Source: Candidatus Dadabacteria bacterium (GTDB lineage Bacteria > Desulfobacterota_D > UBA1144 > Nemesobacterales > UBA2774). From it: a DNA stretch of 6,041 nt. The stretch is from NCBI GenBank assembly GCA_003229065.1, contig QIHJ01000356.1:1-6041 (forward strand). Reading direction: 5' to 3'. Shown piece by piece: positions 5,674 to 6,041 of this stretch (positions within the stretch are counted from its first letter, which is position 1; every line of letters starts with the position of its first letter). A program made the position numbers and the translations under genes. The notes below the pieces were generated by a model, which saw only the letters and a list, made by a program, of their open reading frames with translations, was not told where the DNA came from and searched no databases.

Positions 5674-6041
5674 ATGAGTAAAACTATTCTGGGTGGTAGA
5701 GAGAAGGTAAAAGTGGCAGTGGTGCAGGCTTCTCCTGTGTTTATGGATAAGCACAAAACTATCGAGAAAGCGTGCAGGCTGATTGAGGATGCGGGAAAGA
5801 ATGGGGCTGAGCTCGTAACGTTTTCGGAATCATTCATACCGGCTTATCCCGCCTATTACACTGTGGGCTACGAGACCCCGCCGCATGAGTGGACGGACTA
5901 TATGATAGCTCTTCAGGACAACTCCGTAGTCATACCAAGTGAAGATACAGAGGTGCTTGGAGAAGCCGCCAAGAAAGCGGGAACTTATGTAGTGGTAGGC
6001 TGTAACGAGCTTGATGACAGGGTCGGGAGCCGGACCGTATT
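5674..6041 (+). CDS. Nitrilase-superfamily C-N hydrolase, N-terminal part (cut by window end)
   Basis: ATG 5674 opens a frame with no stop to the window end: 122 complete codons. After a short leader comes KVAVVQASPVFMDKHKTIEK, the first strand and helix of the nitrilase fold, then GAELVTFSESFIPAYPAYY, where E52 is the expected catalytic Glu. Family members usually have FPE-xFIPGYP, so Ser at 51 and Ala at 57 are mild variants. The next strand, TYVVVGCNELDD, is where the family has VVGxxE. The catalytic Lys and Cys lie beyond the window. The spacing and the FIPxYPxY text favour the true nitrilase / cyanide hydratase branch (nitrile to acid plus ammonia) over amidase or carbamoylase branches, but the missing two-thirds would decide. 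The ribosome site is weak, and translation may be coupled to the small gene 9 bases upstream. Confidence 0.88.
   Translation, partial: MSKTILGGREKVKVAVVQASPVFMDKHKTIEKACRLIEDAGKNGAELVTFSESFIPAYPAYYTVGYETPPHEWTDYMIALQDNSVVIPSEDTEVLGEAAKKAGTYVVVGCNELDDRVGSRTV

Noticed and set aside
5437..5837. Minus-strand open frames across the small gene and nitrilase start
   Set aside because: They overlap two plus-strand genes with better evidence, and their sequences are low in normal protein motifs.

Overview
The window is chromosomal DNA from a bacterium of moderate, mixed base composition. It carries LepA, a family found throughout bacteria, and the genes have Shine-Dalgarno-type ribosome sites. No gene here fixes the phylum. 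The LepA text looks most like that of Gram-negative, deltaproteobacteria-like lineages, but that is an impression from memory, not a placement. Palindromic repeats packed into an untranslated island are common in such genomes. No tRNA, rRNA, CRISPR array, transposase or integrase was seen.

Layout from left to right. Bases 1-62 are the tail of an upstream plus-strand gene that reads like the last helix of a response-regulator receiver domain. After a candidate promoter comes lepA (elongation factor 4, 196-1972, plus strand). Its frame is broken at about base 298: the P-loop lies in one frame and the rest of the protein in another, with about six codons of switch I missing. Bases 1973-2733 hold no credible gene. 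They form an island of hairpins, a 67-base sequence present twice, and a short diverged second copy of the lepA 3' end. Next are a CXXC peroxiredoxin-like gene (2734-3387, plus) and, converging on it, a 564-residue thiamine-diphosphate enzyme (3425-5119, minus) with the active-site residues of benzaldehyde lyase. A 134-base divergent spacer with a good extended -10 promoter leads into a small unknown gene (5254-5664, plus). Nine bases later begins a nitrilase-family hydrolase (5674 onward, plus) that runs off the window.

How the genes relate. The unknown small gene and the nitrilase are almost certainly co-transcribed. The ThDP enzyme is divergent from that pair and may share its control region, which would put C-C bond-forming or -breaking chemistry next to C-N hydrolysis; this link is inference. 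lepA and the peroxiredoxin look like independent single-gene units.

The most notable signals are the broken lepA, the second lepA 3' end about 650 bases downstream whose last ten codons are all synonymous with the first, and the benzaldehyde-lyase-type active site. No clearly new multi-gene system is visible.
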